Source: Alphaproteobacteria bacterium
GTDB taxonomy: Bacteria; Pseudomonadota; Alphaproteobacteria; Reyranellales; Reyranellaceae
Direction of reading: 5' to 3'
DNA length: 40,554 nucleotides
NCBI GenBank assembly: GCA_019235415.1
Contig: JAFAKN010000440.1
Span: 1-40,554 of the forward strand
The notes beneath the pieces were generated by a model. It was given only the letters and a program-made list of their open reading frames with translations, ran no database searches and was not told the origin of the DNA. Shown here piece by piece: positions 31,609-40,375 of this stretch. Position 1 is the first letter of the stretch. Each line of letters opens with the position of its first letter. A program made the position numbers and the translations under genes.

Positions 31609-33047
31609 TACTCCGCGGCCTGCGCGCGAGCAGGTGCCGGCGGCTTGACGCCGGCTGCCCGCAGCGCGAGCTCCTTGGCCTGCGCGAGATTGTAGGTGCG
31701 GTTCATCATGATGCGCTGGGCGGCGAGCCCGCCGCCCGCCTGCAGCGCCACGACGAACTGCCAGCCGCCGTAGGCGTCGGCGGTGAGGTCGCGGATCATG
31801 TTGTAGACCCGCATGCGGGTCTCGATGTCGACGTCGTTCTTGGTGTGCAGGTACTTCTTGATGTACTTGCCCGACTCCTCGTTGCGCAGGTCGGCCTCGA
31901 GCGGCAGCGTGAGGACCAGCCCGCCGCCGAGATCATGCAGGTAGCGCACGGTCTGGTGAAAGTTGGCCGCGTAGTAGTATTTGGCGGCGTTGATCGCGAG
32001 GGTGTTGGGGAACACCATGCCGGACGGCGTCTTCTCGTAGTGCCGGCAGGCGTAGTCGAGGCTCATGCGCAGCATCTCGGCATAGGTGATCAGCTCGGAG
32101 ATCGAGTTCAGCGCCGTCGGATCCTTGTCCTTGCCCTGGTGCTCGGTGACCAGCTGGGCGAGCCCGACGAACAGCTCGGACATGCGCACGGCTTCGACCA
32201 GGCCGCCGGTGCGCTCCCACAGGCCGAGCGACTGGGCCAGCCGGCTCGCCAGCTGCACCTCGCCCGCGAGGAAGACGCGGTCCCACGGCACGAACACGTC
32301 GTCGAACACCACGAAGCCTTCCGGCATGCTGTGGTGCGAGCTGGCCGGATAGTCGAAGGCATTGAGCTCGGCCGGCGCGAAGGAACGATTGATGATCTTC
32401 ACGCCCGGCGCGTTGACCGGGATCGAGAACGAGACGGCGTAGTCCTTCTCGTCCTGGCGCATGCCCTTGGTCGGCATGACGACCAGCTCGTGGATCACCG
32501 AGGCCGCCGTGATGTGCAGCTTGGCGCCGCGCACCACGATGCCGTCCTTGTTGCGGTCGACGATGCGGACGTAGAGGTCGGGATCGTCCTGCTCGTGCGC
32601 CCGCCGCTTGCGGTCGCCCTTGGGATCGGTGATGACCTCGGCGGCGCGCAGGTCGTTGTCGCGGCAGTAGCGGTACATGCGCTCGATGTTGGCGGCGCAC
32701 TGCGGATTGACCTGCGCCACCTCGTCCTTGACGCTCATCAACGCCATGTAGACGCCCGACACGAGCGTGCCGATCGAGGTGTGCTTCATCATCTCGATGC
32801 GCGTGCCGAGATCCTCCTCGCTGCGCGGGATCTGGTAGATGCGATGGGCTTCGCCGCCCTCCTCGGTGCGATACTTCCTGAGCGCGCCGAATTCGGGCGA
32901 ACTGTATTCGTAATCGGCCGCCGTCAGATCGATCGGCACCTTGAAGCGCGGATGCTTGGTGATGTCGGCGATGTTCTCGCCGCCCCAGTAGGTGACGCGC
33001 CCGTCGCGCAGGCTCTCGACATATTGATGCGGCGTCTTAAGTCCCAT
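31608..33047 (-). CDS. HpaB/4-hydroxybutyryl-CoA dehydratase superfamily enzyme
   Basis: A 479-residue flavoprotein of the 4-hydroxyphenylacetate 3-hydroxylase fold. EVITDPKGDRKRRAHEQDDP and YVRIVDRNKDGIVVRGAKLHIT (156-180) align better with 4-hydroxybutyryl-CoA dehydratase (AbfD) and its relatives than with typical HpaB. The AbfD [4Fe-4S] ligands seem absent: the only cysteines are Cys117, Cys128 and Cys334, and the HxxxxxxC site reads WERTGGL. It is therefore more likely a FADH2-using monooxygenase, or a dehydratase without a cluster. No HpaC-type reductase is nearby. GAGGAGGAAG precedes the ATG. It leads the hpaB-like/tetR/gst/cyclase run. Confidence 0.88.
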   Translation of the reverse strand: MGLKTPHQYVESLRDGRVTYWGGENIADITKHPRFKVPIDLTAADYEYSSPEFGALRKYRTEEGGEAHRIYQIPRSEEDLGTRIEMMKHTSIGTLVSGVYMALMSVKDEVAQVNPQCAANIERMYRYCRDNDLRAAEVITDPKGDRKRRAHEQDDPDLYVRIVDRNKDGIVVRGAKLHITAASVIHELVVMPTKGMRQDEKDYAVSFSIPVNAPGVKIINRSFAPAELNAFDYPASSHHSMPEGFVVFDDVFVPWDRVFLAGEVQLASRLAQSLGLWERTGGLVEAVRMSELFVGLAQLVTEHQGKDKDPTALNSISELITYAEMLRMSLDYACRHYEKTPSGMVFPNTLAINAAKYYYAANFHQTVRYLHDLGGGLVLTLPLEADLRNEESGKYIKKYLHTKNDVDIETRMRVYNMIRDLTADAYGGWQFVVALQAGGGLAAQRIMMNRTYNLAQAKELALRAAGVKPPAPARAQAAE

Positions 33048-33067
33048 GGCTTCCTCCTCCGGTGTGC

Positions 33068-33089
33068 GACCATAACTTTAGTTATGGTC
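33068..33089. promoter_or_regulatory. Candidate TetR operator
   Basis: A perfect 10-bp inverted repeat, GACCATAACT (33068-33077) and AGTTATGGTC (33080-33089), with a 2-base centre lies 21 bases upstream of the HpaB-like start. It is AT-rich against the surroundings, and its size and symmetry suit a TetR dimer. The adjacent tetR gene in the same operon makes autorepression likely. Confidence 0.65.
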
Positions 33090-33140
33090 GGCAGCAACCG
33101 GACGCTTCCGGATGCCAAAACGGGCCATCGAGATCCCCTC

Positions 33141-33258
33141 CCGTCATCCCGACCGGAGCGGCGTGGGCACGTAGTGGAGGGACCTTTTTTGAGGTCACCA
33201 GCTCATAAAAGGTCCCTCCCCTTCGCCTCGCTTCGCTCGGTTCCGGTCGGGATGACGG
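33141..33258. repeat. Nested palindromic intergenic element
   Basis: Outer arms CCGTCATCCCGACCGGA (33141-33157) and TCCGGTCGGGATGACGG (33242-33258) are a perfect 17-bp inverted repeat. Inner arms GGAGGGACCTTTT (33176-33188) and AAAAGGTCCCTCC (33207-33219) add a 13-bp stem. The GTCATCCCGA ends and the internal GAGGGA match the element at 232-297, so both belong to one dispersed family. It lies in the 392-bp divergent gap between the HpaB-like and ketosynthase genes, separating their operators. Confidence 0.85.
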
Positions 33259-33348
33259 AATAGGAGTCGTCATGCTCGAGTGACCAGTCGGCGTTCGCCC
33301 ACGCCCAACGTCGGCGGGCTCCGCTTGCACATTGTCGCGAGACGCCAG

Positions 33349-33364
33349 CTGACACTCGTGTCAG
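33349..33364. promoter_or_regulatory. Candidate operator upstream of the ketosynthase
   Basis: CTGACAC (33349-33355) and GTGTCAG (33358-33364) form a perfect 7-bp inverted repeat with a 2-base centre, 75 bases upstream of the ketosynthase ATG. The ACACTCGTGT-type core looks like a TetR-family or similar repressor site. It differs from the palindrome at 33068, so a different regulator is implied. Confidence 0.4.
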
Positions 33365-33439
33365 TATTGAAGCTGCCAGCGCGCGCGCAATGCGCACGAC
33401 CGGCGGCAAGCCGGCGCGCGGCTCGGCCCGGAGGAAATC

Positions 33440-34702
33440 ATGAGGCGCGACGTCGCGATCACCGGACTGGGTGTCATCTCGGCCATTGGCCTGTCGGCCG
33501 ACGAATTCCACCGCCAGATCATGGCCGGCGCCTGCGGCATCAAGCCGGCGCCCTGGCCGTCGGCAATCGACGGCCTGCAGCCGTGGTGGGGCACCATCGG
33601 CGGCTTCGTGCCGCGCGACTGGATGGACGAGAAGATCGAGGACGGCACCGACCTCTTTGCCCAGTTCACCTTGGCGGCAACCGAGCAGGCGGTGCGGCAG
33701 TCGGGGCTGGGCACGCTCGACCCGTTGCGCACCGGCATCGTGTTCGGCAGCAGCATCGGCGGCGCGCGGGCGCTGATGAAGGCGCAGCACATGCTCGACA
33801 AGGAGGGACCCAAGGCGATCCCGCGTAAGACCGAGATCCAGATCTATCCCAACATGGCGGCCTCGCAGATCGCCATGCGCTATGGGTTGCACGGTCCGAG
33901 CCTCACGCTGACGACGGCGTGCGCGGCTTCGCTCGATGCGTTGGGCAATGCCTCATTGTTGATCGAAAGCGGCAAGGCCGACGTCGTGATTGCCGGCGGC
34001 ACCGACGGCGGTCTCAGCCTGTCGGATGGCAGCGCCGACGGCGACTTCGTGCCGGCAACGTTCTATACCAGCACGCTCTACGGCATGGTCGCGCCGTCGA
34101 CCGATCCGCGCCGCGCCATGCTGCCGTTCGACGTCAAGCGCTCGGGCATCGTGGTTGGCGAAGGCTCTGCGATGCTGGTGCTGGAGCGCGGCGACCAGGC
34201 ACGCGCCCGTGGCGCCAAGATCTTCGGCTACCTGCGCGGCTACGGGAACCTCGCCGACGGCCATCATCCCTCGTCGCCCGAGCCCAGTGGCAAGTGGGAG
34301 GCGCGCGCCATGGCGCTTGCCCTGCAGGACGCCGGCCTGGCGCCGACCGACGTCGACGCCTTGATCGCGCACGCCACCGGCACGCCCAAGGGCGACACCG
34401 CCGAGATCCGCGCTATAAATCAGGTGCACGGCAAGGGGCGCAGCGCGCCGCTGCCGGTCGCCGGCATGAAGGGTCATGTCGGCCACAGCGGTGCCTCGTC
34501 CGGCGCGATGGCGCTGGTCACCGGCCTTTTGGGCATGCAGGAGGGCCGCTTCCTCGCCATGGCCAACACCGACGAGCCCGACCCGGAGGCCGAGTTCGAG
34601 ATCGTGATCAAGCAGCCGAAGCGGCTCGACTTGCGCGCCCTGCAAGTCAACGCCTTCGGCTTCGGCGGCCAGAACGCCTCGATCGTCGCGACGCGGGACT
34701 GA
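33440..34702 (+). CDS. Beta-ketoacyl-ACP synthase family protein (KAS I/II-like)
   Basis: A 420-residue condensing enzyme. The Cys-His-His triad is Cys161 (TTACAASLD), His311 (AHATGTPKGD) and His349 (KGHVGHSGASSG), so decarboxylative Claisen condensation is expected. NAFGFGGQNAS near the end is standard. It stands alone: no acyl carrier protein, ketoreductase or malonyltransferase gene is adjacent, unlike the housekeeping fabF. It may serve a special lipid or secondary pathway. GGAGGAAATC precedes the ATG. It is divergent from the HpaB-like operon. Confidence 0.92.
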   Translation: MRRDVAITGLGVISAIGLSADEFHRQIMAGACGIKPAPWPSAIDGLQPWWGTIGGFVPRDWMDEKIEDGTDLFAQFTLAATEQAVRQSGLGTLDPLRTGIVFGSSIGGARALMKAQHMLDKEGPKAIPRKTEIQIYPNMAASQIAMRYGLHGPSLTLTTACAASLDALGNASLLIESGKADVVIAGGTDGGLSLSDGSADGDFVPATFYTSTLYGMVAPSTDPRRAMLPFDVKRSGIVVGEGSAMLVLERGDQARARGAKIFGYLRGYGNLADGHHPSSPEPSGKWEARAMALALQDAGLAPTDVDALIAHATGTPKGDTAEIRAINQVHGKGRSAPLPVAGMKGHVGHSGASSGAMALVTGLLGMQEGRFLAMANTDEPDPEAEFEIVIKQPKRLDLRALQVNAFGFGGQNASIVATRD

Positions 34703-34861
34703 AGACCGAAGCAGCGGGCTCCAAGACCGCAACTATTGTCGGTGCCGCGGAGTTGGCGGTCTTAGCGGTCTCGACGGCCTTGGCTCCGATGCGGCCGTAT
34801 CTTCGACGCGGCGGGCGGGTGTAGAATCCCTCCCGCTTCTCGGCTTGCGGAGGGTCTTGCT

Positions 34862-35170
34862 GTGATTGCTCCCAGAGCTCTTGTGGCGGCCGCGCTATTG
34901 GCATCCGCTGCTGCCGGATGTGCGGAGCCCGATCTTGTCAAAGAAGTTGAGCCCAATTCGTATTTCCTGACCCAGGACTACTCGCGCTTTCTCTTCGACG
35001 GTGCGCGGCAAAAGGGAATGTCTCGGGCGGCCGAATTTTGCCTCAAGATGGATCGCAGGGTCCTCGTCGATTACGTCGTGCGAGGCCCCGTAAATAAAAT
35101 CGGCGCCGGCACCGCCGAAGTCAATTTTCGCTGCCTTTCCCAAGGCGACCCCGAATTGCAGCGAGCGTAG
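34862..35170 (+). CDS. Small exported, probably lipid-anchored, hypothetical protein
   Basis: A 102-residue protein. The signal MIAPRALVAAALLASAAAGC ends in a lipobox-like A-A-G-C (Cys20); the -3 alanine makes the lipobox weak. The mature part has NSYFLTQDYSRFLFDGARQKG and ends AEVNFRCLSQGDPELQRA. I do not recognise the family. GGAGG and a GTG start agree. The 159 bp before it hold only a weak hairpin, AAGACCGC/GCGGTCTT (34723-34730 with 34756-34763), possibly ending the ketosynthase transcript. Confidence 0.65.
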   Translation: MIAPRALVAAALLASAAAGCAEPDLVKEVEPNSYFLTQDYSRFLFDGARQKGMSRAAEFCLKMDRRVLVDYVVRGPVNKIGAGTAEVNFRCLSQGDPELQRA

Positions 35171-35180
35171 TTGCAGCGCC

Positions 35181-36722
35181 TCAGCGCACGCGCGCCTCCT
35201 GCCCCTGCCAGTAGCGCTCACGCAGCTCGCGGCGCAGCACCTTGCCCATGGCGTTGCGCGGCAGGGCCTCGAGGAAATCGACCGACCGCGGGCGCTTGTA
35301 GCGCGCCAGACGGCCGTCGCAGAAGCCGATGATCTCTTCCGCGGCGGCGTTCTCGCCCGAGTGCAGCACGACGCAGGCGCGCGGCGATTCCCCCCACTTC
35401 TCGTCGGGCACGCCAACCACCGTGACCTCGAAGATCTTGGGATGCTGCAGCAGCACGCGCTCGATCTCGGCCGGGTAGATGTTCTCGCCGCCGCTGATGA
35501 TCATGTCGTTCTTGCGATCGACCAGGTGCAGGTACCCTTCCGCGTCGAGGTAGCCCATGTCGCCCCCGGTCTCCCACTTGCCGCGGCGGATCGCGGCGCT
35601 GGCGGCCGGATTGCCGTAGTAGCCGAGGAAGCTGAGCGGCGGCGCGGCGTAAATCTCGCCGACCTCGCCCGGCGCCAGCTCGCGGCCCTCGCGGTCGAGC
35701 ACGCCGAGCTCGCAGCCGAAGGCGGCGCGGCCGACCGAGCGCCTGCCGCGCATCAGGTCCTCGTGATGGCAAAGGCTCACCCAGCCGGTCTCGGTCCAGC
35801 CGTAGGCGTCGGTGATGCGCGCCTGCGGGAATGACTGCACGATCGCCTCGAGCAATGGCTGGGGCAGCGGCGAGCCCGAGCTCAAGAGGCCGCGCAGATG
35901 GCGCCCCGCCCCGCGATTGCCGCCCTCGCCCAGCGCCTCGATCAGCATGGAAGTCATCTTGGGCACGAGGAACGACCAGGTGACGGCGAAGCGCGCCATG
36001 AGGTCGAGCGCCGCTTTGGCATCGAAATCGCGCATCAGCACCACGCGGCCGCCGGCCGCCAAGGTGACCAGCGCGATCGACGAGAACGACATGTGGAACA
36101 CCGGCCCCGGCACCAGCACGACGTCGCCGGCATTGAGGCCGAACTCCCAACCCCAAGAGACCAGCCGCGAAAGCACGTTGAGATGGCTCATCATGGCGCC
36201 CTTGGGAAAGCCCGTGGTGCCCGAGGTGTAAAAGATCGCTGCCGGCGCGAGCGGATCAAGGCGCCGCAGATCGTCGGCACCGCTCGCCGCGGTGAGGGCG
36301 CGATAGCGCGGACTGCCGACCACGATCACGTTCTGGCGCTCGATGGCGGACAGACGAGGCAACGCCGCGTCGACGATGTCGAGATAGCCCTCGCCCACGA
36401 AGACGCCGCGGGCTGCGCAGTTGCCCAGGACATAGGCCACGTCGTCGGCCACCGCGCGGTAGTTGATCGGCACCGCAACCAGCCCGGCGAGCTGGCAGGC
36501 GAGGTAGATCGTAAAGTAGTCCGGGCTGTTGCCGGCCAGGATGCCGATCGCGTCGCCGGGCGCGAAACTGCCCTCCCGCAGACCGTTGGCGAGCCGCAGC
36601 GCGTCGTCATAAAGCTCGGCGTAGCCGATCCTGCCGCCTTCGAACTCGATCGCCGGCGCCGCCGGCTGGCGGCGCGCGACGACGCGGATGAGGTCGACGA
36701 GTCGCGAGACGTTGCCCGACAT
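35181..36722 (-). CDS. Acyl-CoA synthetase (AMP-binding, class I adenylate-forming)
   Basis: A 513-residue ligase that activates a carboxylic acid with ATP and CoA. Motif A3 is FYTSGTTGFPKGA, A5 is YGWTETG, A7/A8 is TGGDMGYLDAEGYLHLVDRKNDMI, and the catalytic lysine A10 lies in PRNAMGKVLRREL. Length is normal for fatty or aromatic acyl-CoA ligases; the substrate pocket cannot be read. It is the last gene of SDR-AKR-ligase on the minus strand and starts 7 bases after the AKR stop. Ribosome binding is weak, suggesting coupling. Confidence 0.92.
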   Translation of the reverse strand: MSGNVSRLVDLIRVVARRQPAAPAIEFEGGRIGYAELYDDALRLANGLREGSFAPGDAIGILAGNSPDYFTIYLACQLAGLVAVPINYRAVADDVAYVLGNCAARGVFVGEGYLDIVDAALPRLSAIERQNVIVVGSPRYRALTAASGADDLRRLDPLAPAAIFYTSGTTGFPKGAMMSHLNVLSRLVSWGWEFGLNAGDVVLVPGPVFHMSFSSIALVTLAAGGRVVLMRDFDAKAALDLMARFAVTWSFLVPKMTSMLIEALGEGGNRGAGRHLRGLLSSGSPLPQPLLEAIVQSFPQARITDAYGWTETGWVSLCHHEDLMRGRRSVGRAAFGCELGVLDREGRELAPGEVGEIYAAPPLSFLGYYGNPAASAAIRRGKWETGGDMGYLDAEGYLHLVDRKNDMIISGGENIYPAEIERVLLQHPKIFEVTVVGVPDEKWGESPRACVVLHSGENAAAEEIIGFCDGRLARYKRPRSVDFLEALPRNAMGKVLRRELRERYWQGQEARVR

Positions 36723-36729
36723 CGCGAGA

Positions 36730-37734
<1,005 letters not shown>

Positions 37735-37754
37735 TGTGTTTGGCTCCCTCGTGT

Positions 37755-38504
37755 TCAGTGGAAGGTACGACCCGAATCGATGACGATCGTCTGGCCCGTC
37801 ATGGTCTCGGTGCGGCACATCGTGACGACCTGGTCGGCGACGTCGTCCTTGTCGGCCGCCCTGCCGAGCAGCGCCCCGCGGCGGCCGGCCTCGACCTGCT
37901 CGGGCCGCAGGTTCGCGGTGGCGCGCGTGCCTTCGAGCAGTCCCGGCGCCACGCAATTCACCAGCACCTCGGGCGCAAGGGCGACCGCCATGCACTTGGT
38001 TAGATGGATGAGGCCTGCCTTCGACACGGCATAGGCGATCGAAGAGCCCGTCGGGCCGAGCCCCGCCACCGACGAGATGTTGACGATCCGTCCGCTGCCC
38101 TGGCGCTTCATGACCGGCCCGACCGCCTTGGTGCAGAGCATCGGCCCAGTGAGGTTGATGTCGATGATCTTGGTCCACTCCTCGTAGGTGAGACCGTCGA
38201 GATCGGTGAAGGGGATCGCCTTGTTGTACGCGGCGTCGTTGATCAGGATGTCGAGCCGGCCGAAGCGGCGCACGACGCCGTCGACCAGACCCTGAACCTG
38301 ATCGCGCTTGGTGACGTCGCAGCCGAAGGCGGCCGCCGCCACCTGATGCTTCTCGAGCTCGCCCGCCACGCTCGTGGCCTGTTCCTTGCTCTGCGCATAG
38401 ACGACAGCGATGTGACAGCCTTCCGCCGCCAGCGCGTGGCAGATGCGCTGGCCCAGCCCACCATTGCCGCCGGTCACCACGGCGACCTTGCCCTTCAAGT
38501 TCAT
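37755..38504 (-). CDS. SDR family oxidoreductase
   Basis: A 249-residue classical [11 protein letters not shown] (11-18) binds NAD(P), CDVT (62-65) contacts adenine and NDAA replaces the usual NNAG. The catalytic set is Ser144/145, Tyr158 and Lys162 (YAVSK). It resembles 3-oxoacyl-ACP reductase-like SDRs. GGAGGAAAC immediately precedes the ATG complementary to 38502-38504, deciding against a longer frame to 38558. It is the first gene of the SDR-AKR-ligase operon. Confidence 0.93.
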   Translation of the reverse strand: MNLKGKVAVVTGGNGGLGQRICHALAAEGCHIAVVYAQSKEQATSVAGELEKHQVAAAAFGCDVTKRDQVQGLVDGVVRRFGRLDILINDAAYNKAIPFTDLDGLTYEEWTKIIDINLTGPMLCTKAVGPVMKRQGSGRIVNISSVAGLGPTGSSIAYAVSKAGLIHLTKCMAVALAPEVLVNCVAPGLLEGTRATANLRPEQVEAGRRGALLGRAADKDDVADQVVTMCRTETMTGQTIVIDSGRTFH

Positions 38505-38638
38505 GTTTCCTCCCGATCGCTCAGCCCCCGACCATATCGCATCGAAAACGCCTGCCAAAGCGCGTGCGAAACGCCACAGAGGCGAAAGCCGCCTCGCCTT
38601 ACGATCGCTGCGGGTTTCGCCAAAGGCCGGAGGCTTCC

Positions 38639-38821
38639 GTGGACGTTCATGAGGCGCTGTTCGTAGCCGTTGTTGCGCTCGCGATGGCGGCGGACGTCGT
38701 CAAGAAGCACCTCGCGTGGGATCCCTTCTCGCTGCCCTTGTCGCCGGAAGGGTGGACGCTTCAACCGCCCTGCCTCGACCCTTCGGCGGCCCTCGGCTGC
38801 ATTCTGACGCTGAGCGGCTGA
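38639..38821 (+). CDS. Possible small membrane protein (60 aa)
   Basis: A GTG start preceded by CCGGAGGCTTCC opens a 60-codon frame: a hydrophobic helix (ALFVAVVALAMAADVVK), then a short tail with two cysteines (PPCLDPSAALGCILTLSG). I know no family. The ribosome binding site and the membrane-like helix are the only support; the GC-rich gap between the SDR and GNAT genes would otherwise be empty (38505-38927, about 420 bp). The frame extends back to 38564 but without a better start. Confidence 0.35.
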   Translation: MDVHEALFVAVVALAMAADVVKKHLAWDPFSLPLSPEGWTLQPPCLDPSAALGCILTLSG

Positions 38822-38927
38822 GCTAGCCGCCGCCCCCCGCTCTTCAGGACGCCAGATGCCGGCGGTGCGACCGTCTGATAGGAAATGCTGCGAGCGATCG
38901 TTCCGGCCGCCCGAGAAAAGGAGCGAC

Positions 38928-39785
38928 ATGACCCTGACGCTACGTCCCGGCACGCCGGCCGATGCGGGCGAATGCGGCCGCATCATGTACGAGGCATTCA
39001 AAGCGATCGCCGAGCAGCACAACTTCCCGCCCGACTTTCCGTCGCCGCAGGTGGCGACCGACATGCTGTCCGCGCAGCTGCTGCATCGCGGCTTCTATTC
39101 CGTCGTCGCCGAAAGTGACGGCCGGATTCTCGGCAGCAACGTCCTCGACGAGCGCTCGCCCATCCGCGGCGTCGGGCCGATCACCGTCGATCCGCGCAGC
39201 CAGGACAAGGGCGTCGGTGCGCAGCTCATGCAGCATCTGCTCGAGCGCGTCGCACGCGATCGAGCGCCGGGCGTGCGCCTCGTGCAGGCCGGATTCCATA
39301 ACCGGTCCCTCGTTCTCTACACCAAGCTCGGCTTCAAGGTGCGCGAGCCGCTTTCGATCATGCAGGGGCCGCCGCTGGGTCTAGCCTTTCCAGGATACGC
39401 GGTGCGTCCTGCAACGCGTGCCGATCTCGATGCCTGCAACAGCCTGTGCCGCCGCGCCCACGGCTTCGATCGCACCGCCGAGGTGGTCGACGCCATCGAC
39501 GAGGGAACCGCGACCGTGGTCGCGCGTGCCGGCGGCGTCTCGGGGTATGCCACGTTCCTCGGCTTCGGCGGGCATGCCGTGGCCGAGACCAACCAGGACC
39601 TGATGGCGCTGATCGGCGCGGCCAAATCCTTTCCCGGCCCCGGCTTCCTGCTGCCCAGCCGCAATCACGAGCTGTTCGCGTGGTCGCTGAGCAGCGGCCT
39701 GCGGCTGGTCTACCAGATGACGCTGATGAGCATCGGCCTTTATGCCGAGCCCGAGACGCCTTACCTGCCGTCGATTTTATTTTAG
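38928..39785 (+). CDS. Two-domain GNAT acetyltransferase
   Basis: A 285-residue protein of two tandem GNAT-like domains. The first (about 1-140) has the acetyl-CoA motif ITVDPRSQDKGVGAQLM and ends NRSLVLYTKLGFKVRE. The second (about 155-285) has the overall fold pattern (YAVRPATRADLDACNSL, GVSGYATFLGFGG, GLRLVYQMTLMS) but no Q/RxxGxG loop, so it is probably a catalytically silent partner. AAGGAG precedes the ATG. The substrate is unknown. Confidence 0.85.
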   Translation: MTLTLRPGTPADAGECGRIMYEAFKAIAEQHNFPPDFPSPQVATDMLSAQLLHRGFYSVVAESDGRILGSNVLDERSPIRGVGPITVDPRSQDKGVGAQLMQHLLERVARDRAPGVRLVQAGFHNRSLVLYTKLGFKVREPLSIMQGPPLGLAFPGYAVRPATRADLDACNSLCRRAHGFDRTAEVVDAIDEGTATVVARAGGVSGYATFLGFGGHAVAETNQDLMALIGAAKSFPGPGFLLPSRNHELFAWSLSSGLRLVYQMTLMSIGLYAEPETPYLPSILF

Positions 39786-39787
39786 TG

Positions 39788-39856
39788 GGATCGCGAGCCT
39801 CACCTCCCCAACGAAGTTGACAACGAAGTTGGGGAGGGACGCTCGCGGTCCTTTTT
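39788..39856 (+). terminator. Intrinsic terminator-like hairpin with an internal direct repeat
   Basis: Outer arms GGATCGCGAGC (39788-39798) and GCTCGCGGTCC (39841-39851) pair with one mismatch. The inner stem is CCTCCCC/GGGGAGG (39803-39809 with 39831-39837). The loop contains CAACGAAGTTG twice (39809-39819, 39821-39831). TTTTT follows the right arm (39852-39856), so it should stop transcription after the GNAT gene, whose stop codon ends at 39785. Confidence 0.6.
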
Positions 39857-39893
39857 GAGGGATAGCCGCCGTCATCGGCGCGTAAGACTTCGC

Positions 39894-40286
39894 ATGGCAA
39901 CGAAGATGTCTCGGCGACGCAGCCTCTTCGCGGTGGCTGCAATGATCACAGGTTCAGCCCTCCTCGATACCGCCGCCCTGGCCCTGGATGGGGCAGATCA
40001 ACCATCGCAACAGCAGCTGCCGCCCGGATCCGGCGACGAAGGCGGATCGGGCCATCCGCGGCGCCATGGGCTGCCGCTCAAGCAGATCGCGCACGATCTC
40101 AACCTGCCTGTCGAGCGCGTACGCGCCGCTTTCCGCAAGGTCGGTCACGCCTCGACAGACGGTCCGCCAAGCGCAGCGCAGCGCGCGCAACACACTCAGG
40201 CGCTCGCGGCCGAGCTTGGCGTGTCGGTCGACCAGCTCCGGACCGTGCTCGCGAAATACCGGCGGCCTGCGCCCAGCCATTCCTAG
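39894..40286 (+). CDS. Hypothetical exported protein with two short helical repeats
   Basis: A 130-residue protein. MATKMSRRRSLFAVAAMITGSALLDTAALA is a signal peptide with a twin-arginine-like start (S-R-R-R-S-L-F). After a low-complexity Q/P/G stretch come two related helix-turn-helix-like units: LKQIAHDLNLPVERVRAAFRK and LAAELGVSVDQLRTVLAKYR. Such 'LAxxLGVSVDxLxxxL' repeats are common in secreted alphaproteobacterial proteins of unknown role. A later ATG (39906, MSRRRSLF) is an equally good start. Confidence 0.6.
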   Translation: MATKMSRRRSLFAVAAMITGSALLDTAALALDGADQPSQQQLPPGSGDEGGSGHPRRHGLPLKQIAHDLNLPVERVRAAFRKVGHASTDGPPSAAQRAQHTQALAAELGVSVDQLRTVLAKYRRPAPSHS

Positions 40287-40375
40287 GCCAGCCATTCCAA
40301 GGAAGGTGAGTGCCGCGCCACGACGATGCGCGGCGTCCTTGCAAGGCCATCGGCTTGACGCGCATCTTGCCCGCC

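Noticed and set aside
31560..33263. Long open frame antisense to the HpaB-like gene (567 codons)
   Set aside because: It has no family motifs and runs through the palindromic element, while the minus-strand gene is clearly conserved.
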